Assembly (NCBI GenBank): GCA_946623785.1
Contig: CAMORM010000009.1
Span: 1 to 40,144, forward strand
Direction: 5' to 3'
From: an uncultured Verrucomicrobiota bacterium
Lineage (GTDB): Bacteria > Verrucomicrobiota > Kiritimatiellia > RFP12 > UBA1067
DNA: 40,144 bases
A program made the translations under genes and the position numbers. Positions within the stretch are counted from its first letter, which is position 1. Each line of letters starts with the position of its first letter. Shown in pieces: positions 8,784 through 16,546 of the stretch. The notes below the pieces were generated by a model, which saw nothing but the letters and a program-made list of their open reading frames with translations, did not search any database and had not been told where the DNA came from.

Positions 8784-9848
8784 ATGCGGATATTCTGGCC
8801 CATCTTCCTGGGTGTGTCCCTGGTGAGCGTCGTGGTCATGTGGATTGTGGCGCCTTCGTTCCGCAGCCATGTCCCAGAGGGGATGCGCGCCAGCTGGGCG
8901 AACGGAATTGCGACGATCAACGGCGTAGACCTTGAGCAGATGGAGAGGCAGCAGGCCGAGCGTAAGGACGCATACGCAGAGGCCGAGCGCGCGCGGGCAT
9001 CCGCGGCTGCCGAAGCCACGGCAAAGCCGTCCGAGATGTCGGTGAGGCGCCGTCCGAAGGCCGAAGCGACGAGGAGGGTCGCGACAGCCGTTGCCTCCCG
9101 CACGCTTCCGGCGCAGGAAGAGCCGCGGACAGTCGCCACGCCTCCCCCGGCCGTGGAGCAGTCGTCCGACCCCATTCCCTCGACCCGCGGCATCATGCAG
9201 ACCGACTACAAGGAGGCCGCGTGGGGGATCGTGAACGCGATCGCGCCGTACATGTCGCTCGCGGACGGCGAGGAGATGGGCAAGGCCGCGGTCGGCGCGG
9301 TGTTCGTGATCGAGCAGCGCCAGCCGGCCTCCGGCGGCGGGGTGGAGTTCATCGGCAACTTCTGCAACAAGCCGATCGAAGAGCCCGTCGTCATTTCGGC
9401 GTCCAAGCTCTACTGTTTCACCGGGTCCTACGACTCGCTCACGCCGCGCCAGAAGCTCGCGCTCCAGTCGTACTACAGGAAGCGCGCCGAGGCGGAGCGC
9501 CTCAAGCGCGAGATCACGAAGGAGATCGGCGCCAAGAGCCCGTTCTTCGCCAAGGCCGTCGACGCGAAGGAGAAATGGGACGCGATGGTCAAGAAGGCGG
9601 AGGCGCTCGAGGTCGCGCTCCGCACGGACAAGAACGCCAACGCCAGCAGGATACGCGACCAGCTTGCCCGGATGAAGGGCGAGATGGCCGTGCAGCAGGC
9701 GAAGCTCAAGGACCTTTCCTCCAAGCACAAGGAGTGGAAGGAGAAGAACTCCTCGCAGATCGGCGATCCCGAGGACGATCCGCGGTTGCAGAAGCTCCGC
9801 GCGGAGATGCAGAGCTTTGCGAGTGCAATACCTGGCCTCGCCTTCTGA
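8784..9848 (+). CDS. Membrane-anchored coiled-coil protein, unknown function
   Basis: Predicted protein of 354 aa with GGAGG at 8772-8776, 7 nt before the ATG. Residues 5-24 are one transmembrane helix or uncleaved signal anchor (IFWPIFLGVSLVSVVVMWIV). Then come a Glu/Ala/Arg-rich charged helix (about 50-85), a proline-containing low-complexity linker, a short possibly globular part (about 130-220, with YKEAAWGIVNAIAPYMSLAD), and a long Lys/Glu/Ala coiled coil to the end. I do not recognise the family. It sits 35 nt after serS and 8 nt before tgt, so it is probably co-transcribed with both. A cell-envelope or secretion-linked role is only a guess from its shape and nearby yajC. Confidence 0.8.
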   Translation: MRIFWPIFLGVSLVSVVVMWIVAPSFRSHVPEGMRASWANGIATINGVDLEQMERQQAERKDAYAEAERARASAAAEATAKPSEMSVRRRPKAEATRRVATAVASRTLPAQEEPRTVATPPPAVEQSSDPIPSTRGIMQTDYKEAAWGIVNAIAPYMSLADGEEMGKAAVGAVFVIEQRQPASGGGVEFIGNFCNKPIEEPVVISASKLYCFTGSYDSLTPRQKLALQSYYRKRAEAERLKREITKEIGAKSPFFAKAVDAKEKWDAMVKKAEALEVALRTDKNANASRIRDQLARMKGEMAVQQAKLKDLSSKHKEWKEKNSSQIGDPEDDPRLQKLRAEMQSFASAIPGLAF

Positions 9849-9856
9849 AACCCCCG

Positions 9857-10984
9857 ATGCCTGAGAATGCACGCCAGCCCGGAGAGTTCGAGCTCCTGAA
9901 GCGAGACGCCGCGACAAAGGCGCGGCTCGGGGTCCTGCACACGGCCCACGGACCGGTCGAGACCCCTGCGTTCATGCCGGTCGGAACGCAGGCCACGGTC
10001 AAGGCGCTCGAGCCGCGCGACCTCGCAGAGGCCAAGGCCCAGATCATCCTCTCCAACACCTACCACCTGTTCCTGCGTCCTGGAATGGACGTCATCGCGA
10101 ACGCTGGCGGGCTTCACCGCTTCATGGGCTGGGAAGGCCCGATCCTCACCGACTCGGGTGGGTTCCAGGTGTTCTCCCTTGCGAAGATACGCAAGCTGGA
10201 CGAGCGCGGCGCGAGGTTCAGCTCGCACATCGACGGCCACGAGTTCTTCATGGGGCCCGCGGAGTCGATGGAGGTCCAGAGGATACTCGGCAGCGACATC
10301 GCGATGGTGTTCGACGAATGCCTCCCCTGGCCATGCGACAGGGCGCGCGCGGAGAAGAGCGTGGAGACGACGCTCAAGTGGGCGCAGGCCAGCAAGGACG
10401 CGCCGCACGCGGAGGGGCAGCTCGTGTTCGGGATCGTGCAGGGCGGGGAGTTCGCGGACATCCGCAGGCACTGCGCCGAGGAGCTGGTGAAGATCGGGTT
10501 CCCCGGATATGCGATCGGCGGCGTTTCGGTGGGCGAGCCGGAGGAGACGATGTACGCGGCCGTCGAGGCGAGCGTGCCATACCTGCCCGAGGACAGGCCG
10601 CGCTACGTGATGGGGCTTGGGGTGATGCACCAGATGGCGGAGTGCGTGGCGCGCGGCATCGACATGTTCGACTGCGTGCTGCCAACTCGCATCGCGCGAC
10701 ACGGCACGGCAATAACGCGCCACGGCAACGTGGCGATAAAGGCGGCGAAGTGGGCGAAGGACCTCGGCCCGGTCGAGGAGGGGTGCGGGTGCTACTGCTG
10801 CCGCAACTTCTCGCGGTCGTACGTGCGCCACCTGCTCGCGGCGGGCGAGATACTCGGCGTGAGGCTCCTTACGATACACAACGTCCACCGCCTGCTGCGC
10901 TTCATGGAGGAGATGCGCGCGGCCATACGGGAAGGGCGGTTCGACGAATGGCGCGCCATGGTGCGCGCCGAGACGCATGGCTGA
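9857..10984 (+). CDS. tgt: tRNA-guanine transglycosylase (queuosine biosynthesis)
   Basis: Predicted protein of 375 aa. It exchanges guanine-34 for preQ1 in tRNAs for Asp, Asn, His and Tyr. The reading frame stays open upstream to 9221, but ATG 9857 gives the normal length and a typical FELL-x-RD-A start. Key residues are present: Asp99 in TDSGGFQVFSL, Asp272 in GIDMFDCVLPTR (the nucleophile in the family), and the zinc ligands Cys310, Cys312 and Cys315 with the His of LLTIHNVHR. It precedes yajC, as in the common bacterial queA-tgt-yajC-secDF order. Confidence 0.97.
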   Translation: MPENARQPGEFELLKRDAATKARLGVLHTAHGPVETPAFMPVGTQATVKALEPRDLAEAKAQIILSNTYHLFLRPGMDVIANAGGLHRFMGWEGPILTDSGGFQVFSLAKIRKLDERGARFSSHIDGHEFFMGPAESMEVQRILGSDIAMVFDECLPWPCDRARAEKSVETTLKWAQASKDAPHAEGQLVFGIVQGGEFADIRRHCAEELVKIGFPGYAIGGVSVGEPEETMYAAVEASVPYLPEDRPRYVMGLGVMHQMAECVARGIDMFDCVLPTRIARHGTAITRHGNVAIKAAKWAKDLGPVEEGCGCYCCRNFSRSYVRHLLAAGEILGVRLLTIHNVHRLLRFMEEMRAAIREGRFDEWRAMVRAETHG

Positions 10985-11024
10985 TTTCCGGGACAAGTTT
11001 TTTGGCAAACAGAAAGGAAAGACG

Positions 11025-11465
11025 ATGAAAGGGATGATGGTGTTCGCGCAGGCCGAGGCTCCGGCGGAGACGGCTGCGACGGTATCGGCCGCGGGCGAGG
11101 CCGCGGCAGGCGAGGCTACGGCGACCGTAGAGGTTCCGGCCGGAACGGACGAGGCTGCGGCCGCTGCGCCGGCCGCCCCGAAGCAGGGCGGTTTCGGCAT
11201 GATGGTGCCGATGCTGGTGATCTTCGGCATATTCTACTTCATGGTGATCAGGCCGCAGCAGCGCAAGGAGAAGGAGCGCCGCAAGATGATCGAGGAGCTC
11301 CGTGCCGGCGCGAAGGTCGTCTGCGGGAACGGGATAGTTGGCACGATCGTCGAGGCGAACGAGCGCACGTTCCGCATCCGCACGGCCGACAGCGAGGTCG
11401 AGGTGCTTCGCGGCTCCGTGCAGGACGTGTTCACGGACAAGCCCGCGGAACCGGCCGCGAAGTGA
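11025..11465 (+). CDS. yajC: YajC-family preprotein translocase subunit with a long N-terminal extension
   Basis: Predicted protein of 146 aa. I chose ATG 11025 because AAAGGA lies 6 nt upstream; an in-frame ATG at 10977 overlaps tgt and has no site. YajC associates with SecDF and helps Sec-dependent export. Residues 57-76 are the membrane helix (GMMVPMLVIFGIFYFMVIRP), followed by the family signature RPQQRKEKERRKMIEELRAG and a small basic-to-beta domain. Before the helix are about 50 residues rich in Ala, Glu and Thr, longer than in most YajC proteins. secD and secF, which usually follow, are absent from this window; the next gene encodes a LysM protein. Confidence 0.92.
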   Translation: MKGMMVFAQAEAPAETAATVSAAGEAAAGEATATVEVPAGTDEAAAAAPAAPKQGGFGMMVPMLVIFGIFYFMVIRPQQRKEKERRKMIEELRAGAKVVCGNGIVGTIVEANERTFRIRTADSEVEVLRGSVQDVFTDKPAEPAAK

Positions 11466-11495
11466 CCTGACTGCGGCAGAGGGGGTCGGCTCGGC

Positions 11496-12434
11496 ATGTA
11501 CCGCCGCGGCAAATACGGGATTGCGATCAAGGTCACGCCTCGCAAGAGCGGGCCGGGACCGCTGCAGTTCGTCATGGCGGCGGGCCTTGCGCTCGTCGTC
11601 GTGGCGTTCTTCTCGTTCCGCGGGTGCTTCCGCCGCCGCGAGATGCCGAAGCCGGTCCCGCCACCAACGAGCATAGTGCGCCTCGAGTCGGACGTGCGCC
11701 CGCCGATCGTCGCGCCGGGTGCGCAGGAGCAGCAGGGACAGCCGTCCATGCCGGAGATCCCGCCTGACGAGGTCGAGGAGGTCAAGAGCGCGCCTGGCGG
11801 TTCCGACGAAGTGCGGTGGCTCGCCGAAAGTGGCGAAAACCGTCCGCCTGCCATACGCGCGCTCCTGGAGCGTCTCGAGGTGGCGGACCAGCAGGGCAAC
11901 GTGGGCCTGCAGATAGACACCATCGAGAGGCTGCGCCAGAACAAGGACTCCGTTGCGGACATCGACGACCTTCTCGCGCGCCGCCTCGGGAACCTGAACC
12001 GCAAGCTTTTCCTCGAGGGCAAGACGAATCCGTGGGTCGAGGCCTACACGGTGAGAAACGGCGACACAGTCCACCAGATAGCGCGCGAGCACGGCGCAAC
12101 GATTGCGGCTGTTCTCATGCTCAACGGCGTCGGCGATCCGCGCCGTCTGCGCCCAGGCCAGACGCTTCGCGTCCCCAACAAGCTCAAGGCGAAGCTCAAG
12201 GTGCACACCGCATCGCAGATCGCGGACCTCGAGATCAACGGCAAGTTCTTCCGCCGTTACGACGTTGCCGTAGGGAATGGCGCGGAGCTTGGCGAAAGGT
12301 CCGTAACGCGCAAGGAAGGCGAAGGGGCGAAGCAGCTCATCGAGAAGTCCAAGGTCCGTTTCTCCGATCCGGACCTCAAGGAAGTTGCGATCATGCTGCC
12401 TCCAGGGTCGAGCATAGTTCTCCTCAACCCGTGA
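11496..12434 (+). CDS. Membrane-anchored LysM-domain protein
   Basis: Predicted protein of 312 aa beginning at ATG 11496, after a G-rich ribosome binding site. A basic N-terminus leads into one transmembrane helix (residues 23-42, LQFVMAAGLALVVVAFFSF), then a proline-rich linker and a helical region. A LysM peptidoglycan-binding domain occupies about 182-230 (YTVRNGDTVHQIAREHG to LRPGQTLRVPN). The C-terminal 80 residues begin like the first strands of an L,D-transpeptidase domain (ADLEINGKFFRRYDVAVGNG) but lack the catalytic His-x-Cys motif, so any such domain is reduced and non-catalytic. Its likely role is attachment to peptidoglycan in the periplasm. It lies 30 nt after yajC. Confidence 0.82.
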   Translation: MYRRGKYGIAIKVTPRKSGPGPLQFVMAAGLALVVVAFFSFRGCFRRREMPKPVPPPTSIVRLESDVRPPIVAPGAQEQQGQPSMPEIPPDEVEEVKSAPGGSDEVRWLAESGENRPPAIRALLERLEVADQQGNVGLQIDTIERLRQNKDSVADIDDLLARRLGNLNRKLFLEGKTNPWVEAYTVRNGDTVHQIAREHGATIAAVLMLNGVGDPRRLRPGQTLRVPNKLKAKLKVHTASQIADLEINGKFFRRYDVAVGNGAELGERSVTRKEGEGAKQLIEKSKVRFSDPDLKEVAIMLPPGSSIVLLNP

Positions 12435-12463
12435 TTGCCCTGCGGCGCATTCTTTGGTAAAAT
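12435..12463 (+). promoter_or_regulatory. Promoter of the nfnAB-bamD-lptE-like operon
   Basis: TTGCCC (12435-12440), 17-nt spacer and TAAAAT (12458-12463), preceded by GCGCATTCTTTGG. The -35 begins one base after the stop codon of the LysM gene, so the operons are packed almost end to end. Confidence 0.65.
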
Positions 12464-12512
12464 ACCAATTTCGACCCCGAAAAAGTCAGAAACAGGGAAA
12501 AGAAGCAAAGCG

Positions 12513-13364
12513 ATGAACAAGATTCTGGAGAAGAGGCAGCTTTCCGCCAACGTGTGGCGCATGAAGCTCGAGGCGCCTCTCATAGCGCGCGAGCGCAAGG
12601 CGGGCCAATTCGTCATAGTGCAGGTCGTCGAGGAGTTCGGCGAGCGCATCCCCCTCACCATAGGCAACGCCAGCGCGGAGGAAGGCTGGATCGAGATCAT
12701 TTTCCAGACGGTCGGCGAGACCACGATGAAGCTCTCGCGCCGCGAAGTCGGCGAATACCTGCCTGCCGTCACCGGGCCGCTCGGGCGCCCCACCGAGATC
12801 ACCAACTACTCGAAGGACGGCAGGAAGGGCTGGGTCGTGGTCGTTGGCGGCGGCATAGGCGTCGCGCCGAGCCATCCGATCGTTCAGGCGTTCCGCGCCG
12901 CCGGAAACCGCGTCACGATGATCATGGGCGCGCGAACGAAGGAGCTCATCATCATGGAGGAGGAGATGCGCAAGGCGGCCGACGAAGTCGTTATCGTGAC
13001 GGACGACGGCTCGTACGGGCGCAAGTGCCTCGTCACCGAGCCGCTGAAGGAGTTCTGCGAGCTTCCGGAGAAGCCGGACGAAGTCGTGATCATCGGGCCG
13101 CCGGTGATGATGAAGTTCGCGGCGCTTGCGACGAAGCCCTACGGCGTGAAGACGATTGCCTCGCTCAACTCGATCATGATCGACGGCACCGGGATGTGCG
13201 GCGGCTGCCGCGTGACGGTCGGCGGGCAGACGAAGTTCGTCTGCGTGGACGGTCCAGAGTTCGACGCGCACCAGGTCGACTTCGACAACTTCATCAAGCG
13301 CCTCGGGTCCTTCAAGAAGGAAGAGGCGGACCACAAGTGCAGGTCCGGCCTGTTTGCCAACTGA
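12513..13364 (+). CDS. nfnA: Ferredoxin-NADP reductase-type subunit (NfnA / sulfide dehydrogenase small subunit-like)
   Basis: Predicted protein of 283 aa from ATG 12513; longer upstream frames have no start signal. It is a ferredoxin-NADP reductase-fold subunit, with an FAD domain (RKAGQFVIVQVVEEFGERIPLT near 27-50), a nucleotide-binding domain (VVVVGGGIGVAPSHPIVQA near 107-125), and a C-terminal [2Fe-2S] site (IDGTGMCGGCRVTVGG, then FVCVDGPEFDA). With the next gene it matches NfnAB, the electron-bifurcating NADH-dependent ferredoxin:NADP+ oxidoreductase that balances NADH, NADPH and reduced ferredoxin in anaerobes. The pair is also often annotated as sulfide dehydrogenase or glutamate synthase subunits; direct neighbourhood and length favour Nfn. 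Confidence 0.88.
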   Translation: MNKILEKRQLSANVWRMKLEAPLIARERKAGQFVIVQVVEEFGERIPLTIGNASAEEGWIEIIFQTVGETTMKLSRREVGEYLPAVTGPLGRPTEITNYSKDGRKGWVVVVGGGIGVAPSHPIVQAFRAAGNRVTMIMGARTKELIIMEEEMRKAADEVVIVTDDGSYGRKCLVTEPLKEFCELPEKPDEVVIIGPPVMMKFAALATKPYGVKTIASLNSIMIDGTGMCGGCRVTVGGQTKFVCVDGPEFDAHQVDFDNFIKRLGSFKKEEADHKCRSGLFAN

Positions 13365-13399
13365 AGAGGCCAGCCAGAAGAAGAAACCGGAGATTTCAG

Positions 13400-14815
13400 A
13401 TGACCCCACAGGAGAGAATGAAGATACCGCCGCAGGAGATGCCCCAGCAGGATCCGCATGTCCGCGCGCACAACATGGACGAAGTGGCCCTTGGCTATAC
13501 AGCCGAGATGGCGAAGACCGAGGCGAGCCGCTGCATGAACTGCCCCACGAAGCCGTGCATGAACGGCTGCCCGGTGGCGGTCAACATACCGGGGTTCCTC
13601 GCCAAGGCGGCAGAGGGCGACTTCGCGGGCGCGCTTGCCATAATCAGGGAGACGTCCCTTCTCCCGGCGGTGTGCGGACGCGTCTGCCCGCAGGAGAAGC
13701 AGTGCCAGAAGTTCTGCACGATGGGCAAGCTGCTCAAGGACCAGTCGAAGGCCGTCGCAATCGGGCGCGTGGAGCGCTTCTGCGCCGACTTCGTGCGCGT
13801 CTCGGGCGAGCAGGCGAAGACAGGCGTCCTCCCGCCGACAGGCAAGCGCGTGGCCGTTGTCGGCTCTGGCCCCGCGTCGATCACCTGCGCGGCCGACTGC
13901 GCAAGGGCGGGGCACGAGGTTACGATGTTCGAGGCCTTCCACAAGCCGGGCGGAGTGCTGGTGTACGGCATCCCGGAGTTCCGTCTCCCGAAGGCGATCG
14001 TTTCCGAGGAGATCGACGGCCTCAAGAGGCTCGGCGTGAAGATAGAGACGAACTTCGTCGCAGGCCGCACGCGCAAGGTGCGCGACTTCATCGACAAGGA
14101 CGGCTTCGACGCCGTGTTCGTGGGCACCGGCGCGGGCCTTCCGAAGTTCATGGGCATTGAGGGCGAGAACCTCATCGGGGTGTTCTCCGCCAACGAGTAC
14201 CTTACGCGCGCCAACCTCATGAAGGCCTACGACGAGAGCCATGCCGACACTCCGTTCTGGCACGGCAAGCGCGTGGTGGTGCTTGGCGGAGGAAACGTGG
14301 CGATGGACGCCTCTCGCATGGCGCTCCGCCTCGGAGCGGACGCGGTCTATCTCGTCTACCGCCGCGGCGCAGGCGAGATGCCGGCGCGCGCGGAGGAGGT
14401 GGAGCACGCGAAGGAGGAGGGAGTCGAGTTCCACCTTCTGCAGAACGCGAAGCGGATATTGGGCGACGAAAACGCGCGCGTTACCGGAATCGAGTGCCTC
14501 AAGTACGAGCTCGGCGAGCCGGACGCGTCCGGACGCCGCAGCCCTGTGGCGATCGAGGGCAGCGAGTTCACGATCCCCTGCGACACGGTGATCGTCGCCG
14601 TGGGCAACGGGTCGAACCCGCTCATCGCGTCGACCACGGCCGGACTTGACGTGGACAAGCGCGGGCACATCGTGACCGACGGCAGCGGACGCACTTCGGT
14701 CAAGGGCGTCTATGCAGGCGGCGACATCGTGCTCGGCGCGGCGACAGTAATCCTGGCGATGGGCGAAGGAAGGCGCGCAGCCGCTTCGATCAACGCCGAC
14801 TTGGCGGAGAAATGA
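13400..14815 (+). CDS. nfnB: NfnB-type / GltD-like NADPH oxidoreductase large subunit
   Basis: Predicted protein of 471 aa, close to NfnB (about 465 aa), from ATG 13400 with GGAG 8 nt upstream. Residues about 40-115 are a Cys-rich ferredoxin-like domain for two [4Fe-4S] clusters (SRCMNCPTKPCMNGCP, then VCGRVCPQEKQCQKFC). A FAD-binding Rossmann motif follows (VAVVGSGPASITCAADCARAG) and then an NADPH-binding one (VVVLGGGNVAMDASRMALRLG); GVYAGGDIVLGAATVILAMG near the end is typical of the family. No glutamine amidotransferase or synthase domain is present, which argues against a glutamate synthase. It follows nfnA by 35 nt and overlaps the next gene by 4 nt (ATGA), so export and envelope genes are translationally tied to this metabolic pair. 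Confidence 0.92.
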   Translation: MTPQERMKIPPQEMPQQDPHVRAHNMDEVALGYTAEMAKTEASRCMNCPTKPCMNGCPVAVNIPGFLAKAAEGDFAGALAIIRETSLLPAVCGRVCPQEKQCQKFCTMGKLLKDQSKAVAIGRVERFCADFVRVSGEQAKTGVLPPTGKRVAVVGSGPASITCAADCARAGHEVTMFEAFHKPGGVLVYGIPEFRLPKAIVSEEIDGLKRLGVKIETNFVAGRTRKVRDFIDKDGFDAVFVGTGAGLPKFMGIEGENLIGVFSANEYLTRANLMKAYDESHADTPFWHGKRVVVLGGGNVAMDASRMALRLGADAVYLVYRRGAGEMPARAEEVEHAKEEGVEFHLLQNAKRILGDENARVTGIECLKYELGEPDASGRRSPVAIEGSEFTIPCDTVIVAVGNGSNPLIASTTAGLDVDKRGHIVTDGSGRTSVKGVYAGGDIVLGAATVILAMGEGRRAAASINADLAEK

Positions 14816-15876
14816 ACATGACGAAGTTCGTGAAGAGCGCGGCCTTTGCCGCAGTCGCGGCGCTATGCGCCTCAGTATACGGCGGAGTGGGTGACCGTCC
14901 CGTCAGCGCGGACGGCCTTGACGCTGGCTATGCCACCGACGCGTATCCCGGGTTCGAGCCGCGGCAGAGCCGCGAGCCCGAGTTCAAGGACAAGAGCTGG
15001 TGGTATTCGGTGAAGCGCGACTCCCCGGAGGCGCAGCTGGAGTTCGCCCACGTGTTCGAGACGAACGGCAACAGCAAGGCGGCCGCGAAGGCGTACGAGG
15101 CGCTCGTGCGCGAGTGGCCCTCCTCGCCTGTAGCCGCCGAGGCGCAGCGCCGCAAGGCTTCCGTGCTAGCGCGGATGGCCGCGGACAAGGGCGACATGTC
15201 GCTCTACGAGGACGCGTTCGACGAGTACGAGTACCTCATGCACTACTTCCCCGGGCTCTGCAGCTACGCGAAGGTGGCGGAACTCCAGTACAAGATAGCA
15301 TGCCACCTCAAGGACGACACGAAGTCCATCTTCGGGTTCAAGTACGACACCAACCGCGAGAAGCGCCTGCGCTTCGAGAGCGTGGTGCGCCGCGCGCCCG
15401 GCGCCACGTGGATCCCCGACGCGATGCTGGAGATCGCCAACCTGCGCGCCGGCGACAACGAGCTCGCCGAGGCGGCCGAGGTCTTCGACAACATAGTCAC
15501 GCGCTTCCCGGACTCGAAGCAGGCGCGCGAGGCGGCGTTCAAGGCCTGCAAGTGCCGCTATGAACTCGTCAAGAAGATGGACTACAACGCAAGCCGCTGC
15601 CGCAACGCGCTCAACGGCGTGAACATGGCGCTGAAGCGCTATCCCGACATCGACGAGGCGGCTGCGCTCAGGGCGTGGGCCGACGAGCTTTCGGGGATGC
15701 TCGAGGAGAACGCGTGGAAGAACGCCGTGTTCTACGACACGCGCCAGCGCACGAAGCAGGCCGCCGTGTCGGCCTACGAGCGCTTCCTCGCGGAGTTCCC
15801 GGAGTCGTCCCATCGCGGCGAGGCGGTGGCGCGCATAGAGGCAATCAAGGGCGGGGCTGCGCCGCTCAGAAAGTGA
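14812..15876 (+). CDS. BamD-like TPR protein of the cell envelope
   Basis: Predicted protein of 354 aa. Translation probably starts at ATG 14812, overlapping the nfnB stop as ATGA; ATG 14818 is the alternative. Residues 1-24 are a signal peptide without a clear lipobox. The rest is helical and TPR-like: AAAKAYEALVREWPSSPVAAEAQ, EAAEVFDNIVTRFPDSKQAREA and QAAVSAYERFLAEFPESSHRGEA have the spacing seen in BamD/YfiO and YbgF-type proteins. BamD helps insert outer-membrane beta-barrels. The LptE-like gene directly downstream fits an outer-membrane assembly unit, but BamD is normally a lipoprotein of about 245 aa, so I call it BamD-like only. Confidence 0.78.
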   Translation: MNMTKFVKSAAFAAVAALCASVYGGVGDRPVSADGLDAGYATDAYPGFEPRQSREPEFKDKSWWYSVKRDSPEAQLEFAHVFETNGNSKAAAKAYEALVREWPSSPVAAEAQRRKASVLARMAADKGDMSLYEDAFDEYEYLMHYFPGLCSYAKVAELQYKIACHLKDDTKSIFGFKYDTNREKRLRFESVVRRAPGATWIPDAMLEIANLRAGDNELAEAAEVFDNIVTRFPDSKQAREAAFKACKCRYELVKKMDYNASRCRNALNGVNMALKRYPDIDEAAALRAWADELSGMLEENAWKNAVFYDTRQRTKQAAVSAYERFLAEFPESSHRGEAVARIEAIKGGAAPLRK

Positions 15877-15885
15877 GTTTCCCTG

Positions 15886-16425
15886 ATGAGCTTCGCAAAG
15901 ACAGCGATCCCGTTTGCGTGCGCATTCGCGCTTCTCGCCGGATGCCTCGGGTACTCCTGGACGTCTGACGTCCCGAAGTCCATGCGCACGGTGTCCGTGC
16001 CTGCGTTCGAGAACCGCACGAACTACGCCGAGTTCGGCGCCACGGCGACGAAGCACGTCCTTCGCGAGTTCCAGCGCGAGGGCACGTTCAAAATCCGACG
16101 CACGGGCGATTCCGCGCTTGAGCTGCAGGGCGTGGTCTCCAAGGTCACCCTCAACGGCATCGACTACGACCGCGGGTACGACAGGCGCGCGAGCGAGTAC
16201 CGCATGCGCGTCACCGTCGAGTGCTCGCTCGTCGACAAGGTTTCCAACAAGGTGCTCTTCGACAACCGCAAGTTCGTGGGCGAGACCACGTTCCTCTCGC
16301 AGCGCGACGTCCTCACGGGCCAGCGCAACGCCTCGGACCGCGTTGCGCTGGACATTGCCCGCCAGGTCGTGGACGCAGTCCTTGGGCATTACGCCGAGCA
16401 GCCCGAACCGCCGAAGGGGGAATAG
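15886..16425 (+). CDS. LptE-like lipoprotein (LPS assembly)
   Basis: Predicted protein of 179 aa. Residues 1-20 are a lipoprotein signal with lipobox LLAGC (Cys20). The mature part opens with GYSWTSDVPKSMRTVSVPAF followed by EFGATATKHVLREFQREG, the pattern of LptE-family proteins, which plug the LptD barrel that places lipopolysaccharide in the outer membrane. The remaining residues alternate beta-strands and end in a proline-rich tail. It follows the BamD-like gene by 9 nt and is the last gene before a strong terminator. Assignment is by overall pattern; LptE is poorly conserved. Confidence 0.8.
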   Translation: MSFAKTAIPFACAFALLAGCLGYSWTSDVPKSMRTVSVPAFENRTNYAEFGATATKHVLREFQREGTFKIRRTGDSALELQGVVSKVTLNGIDYDRGYDRRASEYRMRVTVECSLVDKVSNKVLFDNRKFVGETTFLSQRDVLTGQRNASDRVALDIARQVVDAVLGHYAEQPEPPKGE

Positions 16426-16450
16426 CCGCATTCCGCGTTCCCCGATGCCG

Positions 16451-16485
16451 TCGGCTTCCGCCAAAAGCGGAAGCCGATTGCTTTT
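16451..16485 (+). terminator. Rho-independent terminator after the nfn-lptE operon
   Basis: A perfect 11-bp stem (TCGGCTTCCGC / GCGGAAGCCGA) with a CAAAA loop is followed by TTGCTTTT. The first bases of the T tract are also the -35 box (TTGCTT) of the next promoter. Confidence 0.88.
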
Positions 16486-16507
16486 CAGAGGGGCGTTTTG
16501 CTATAAT
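16478..16507 (+). promoter_or_regulatory. Promoter of the metallophosphoesterase gene
   Basis: TTGCTT (16478-16483), 18-nt spacer and TATAAT (16502-16507), preceded by GGCGTTTTGC. It is fused to the terminator of the upstream operon. Confidence 0.72.
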
Positions 16508-16546
16508 GGCCAGGCGCGTTTAAACTGCAAACATGGAGATAGGCAA

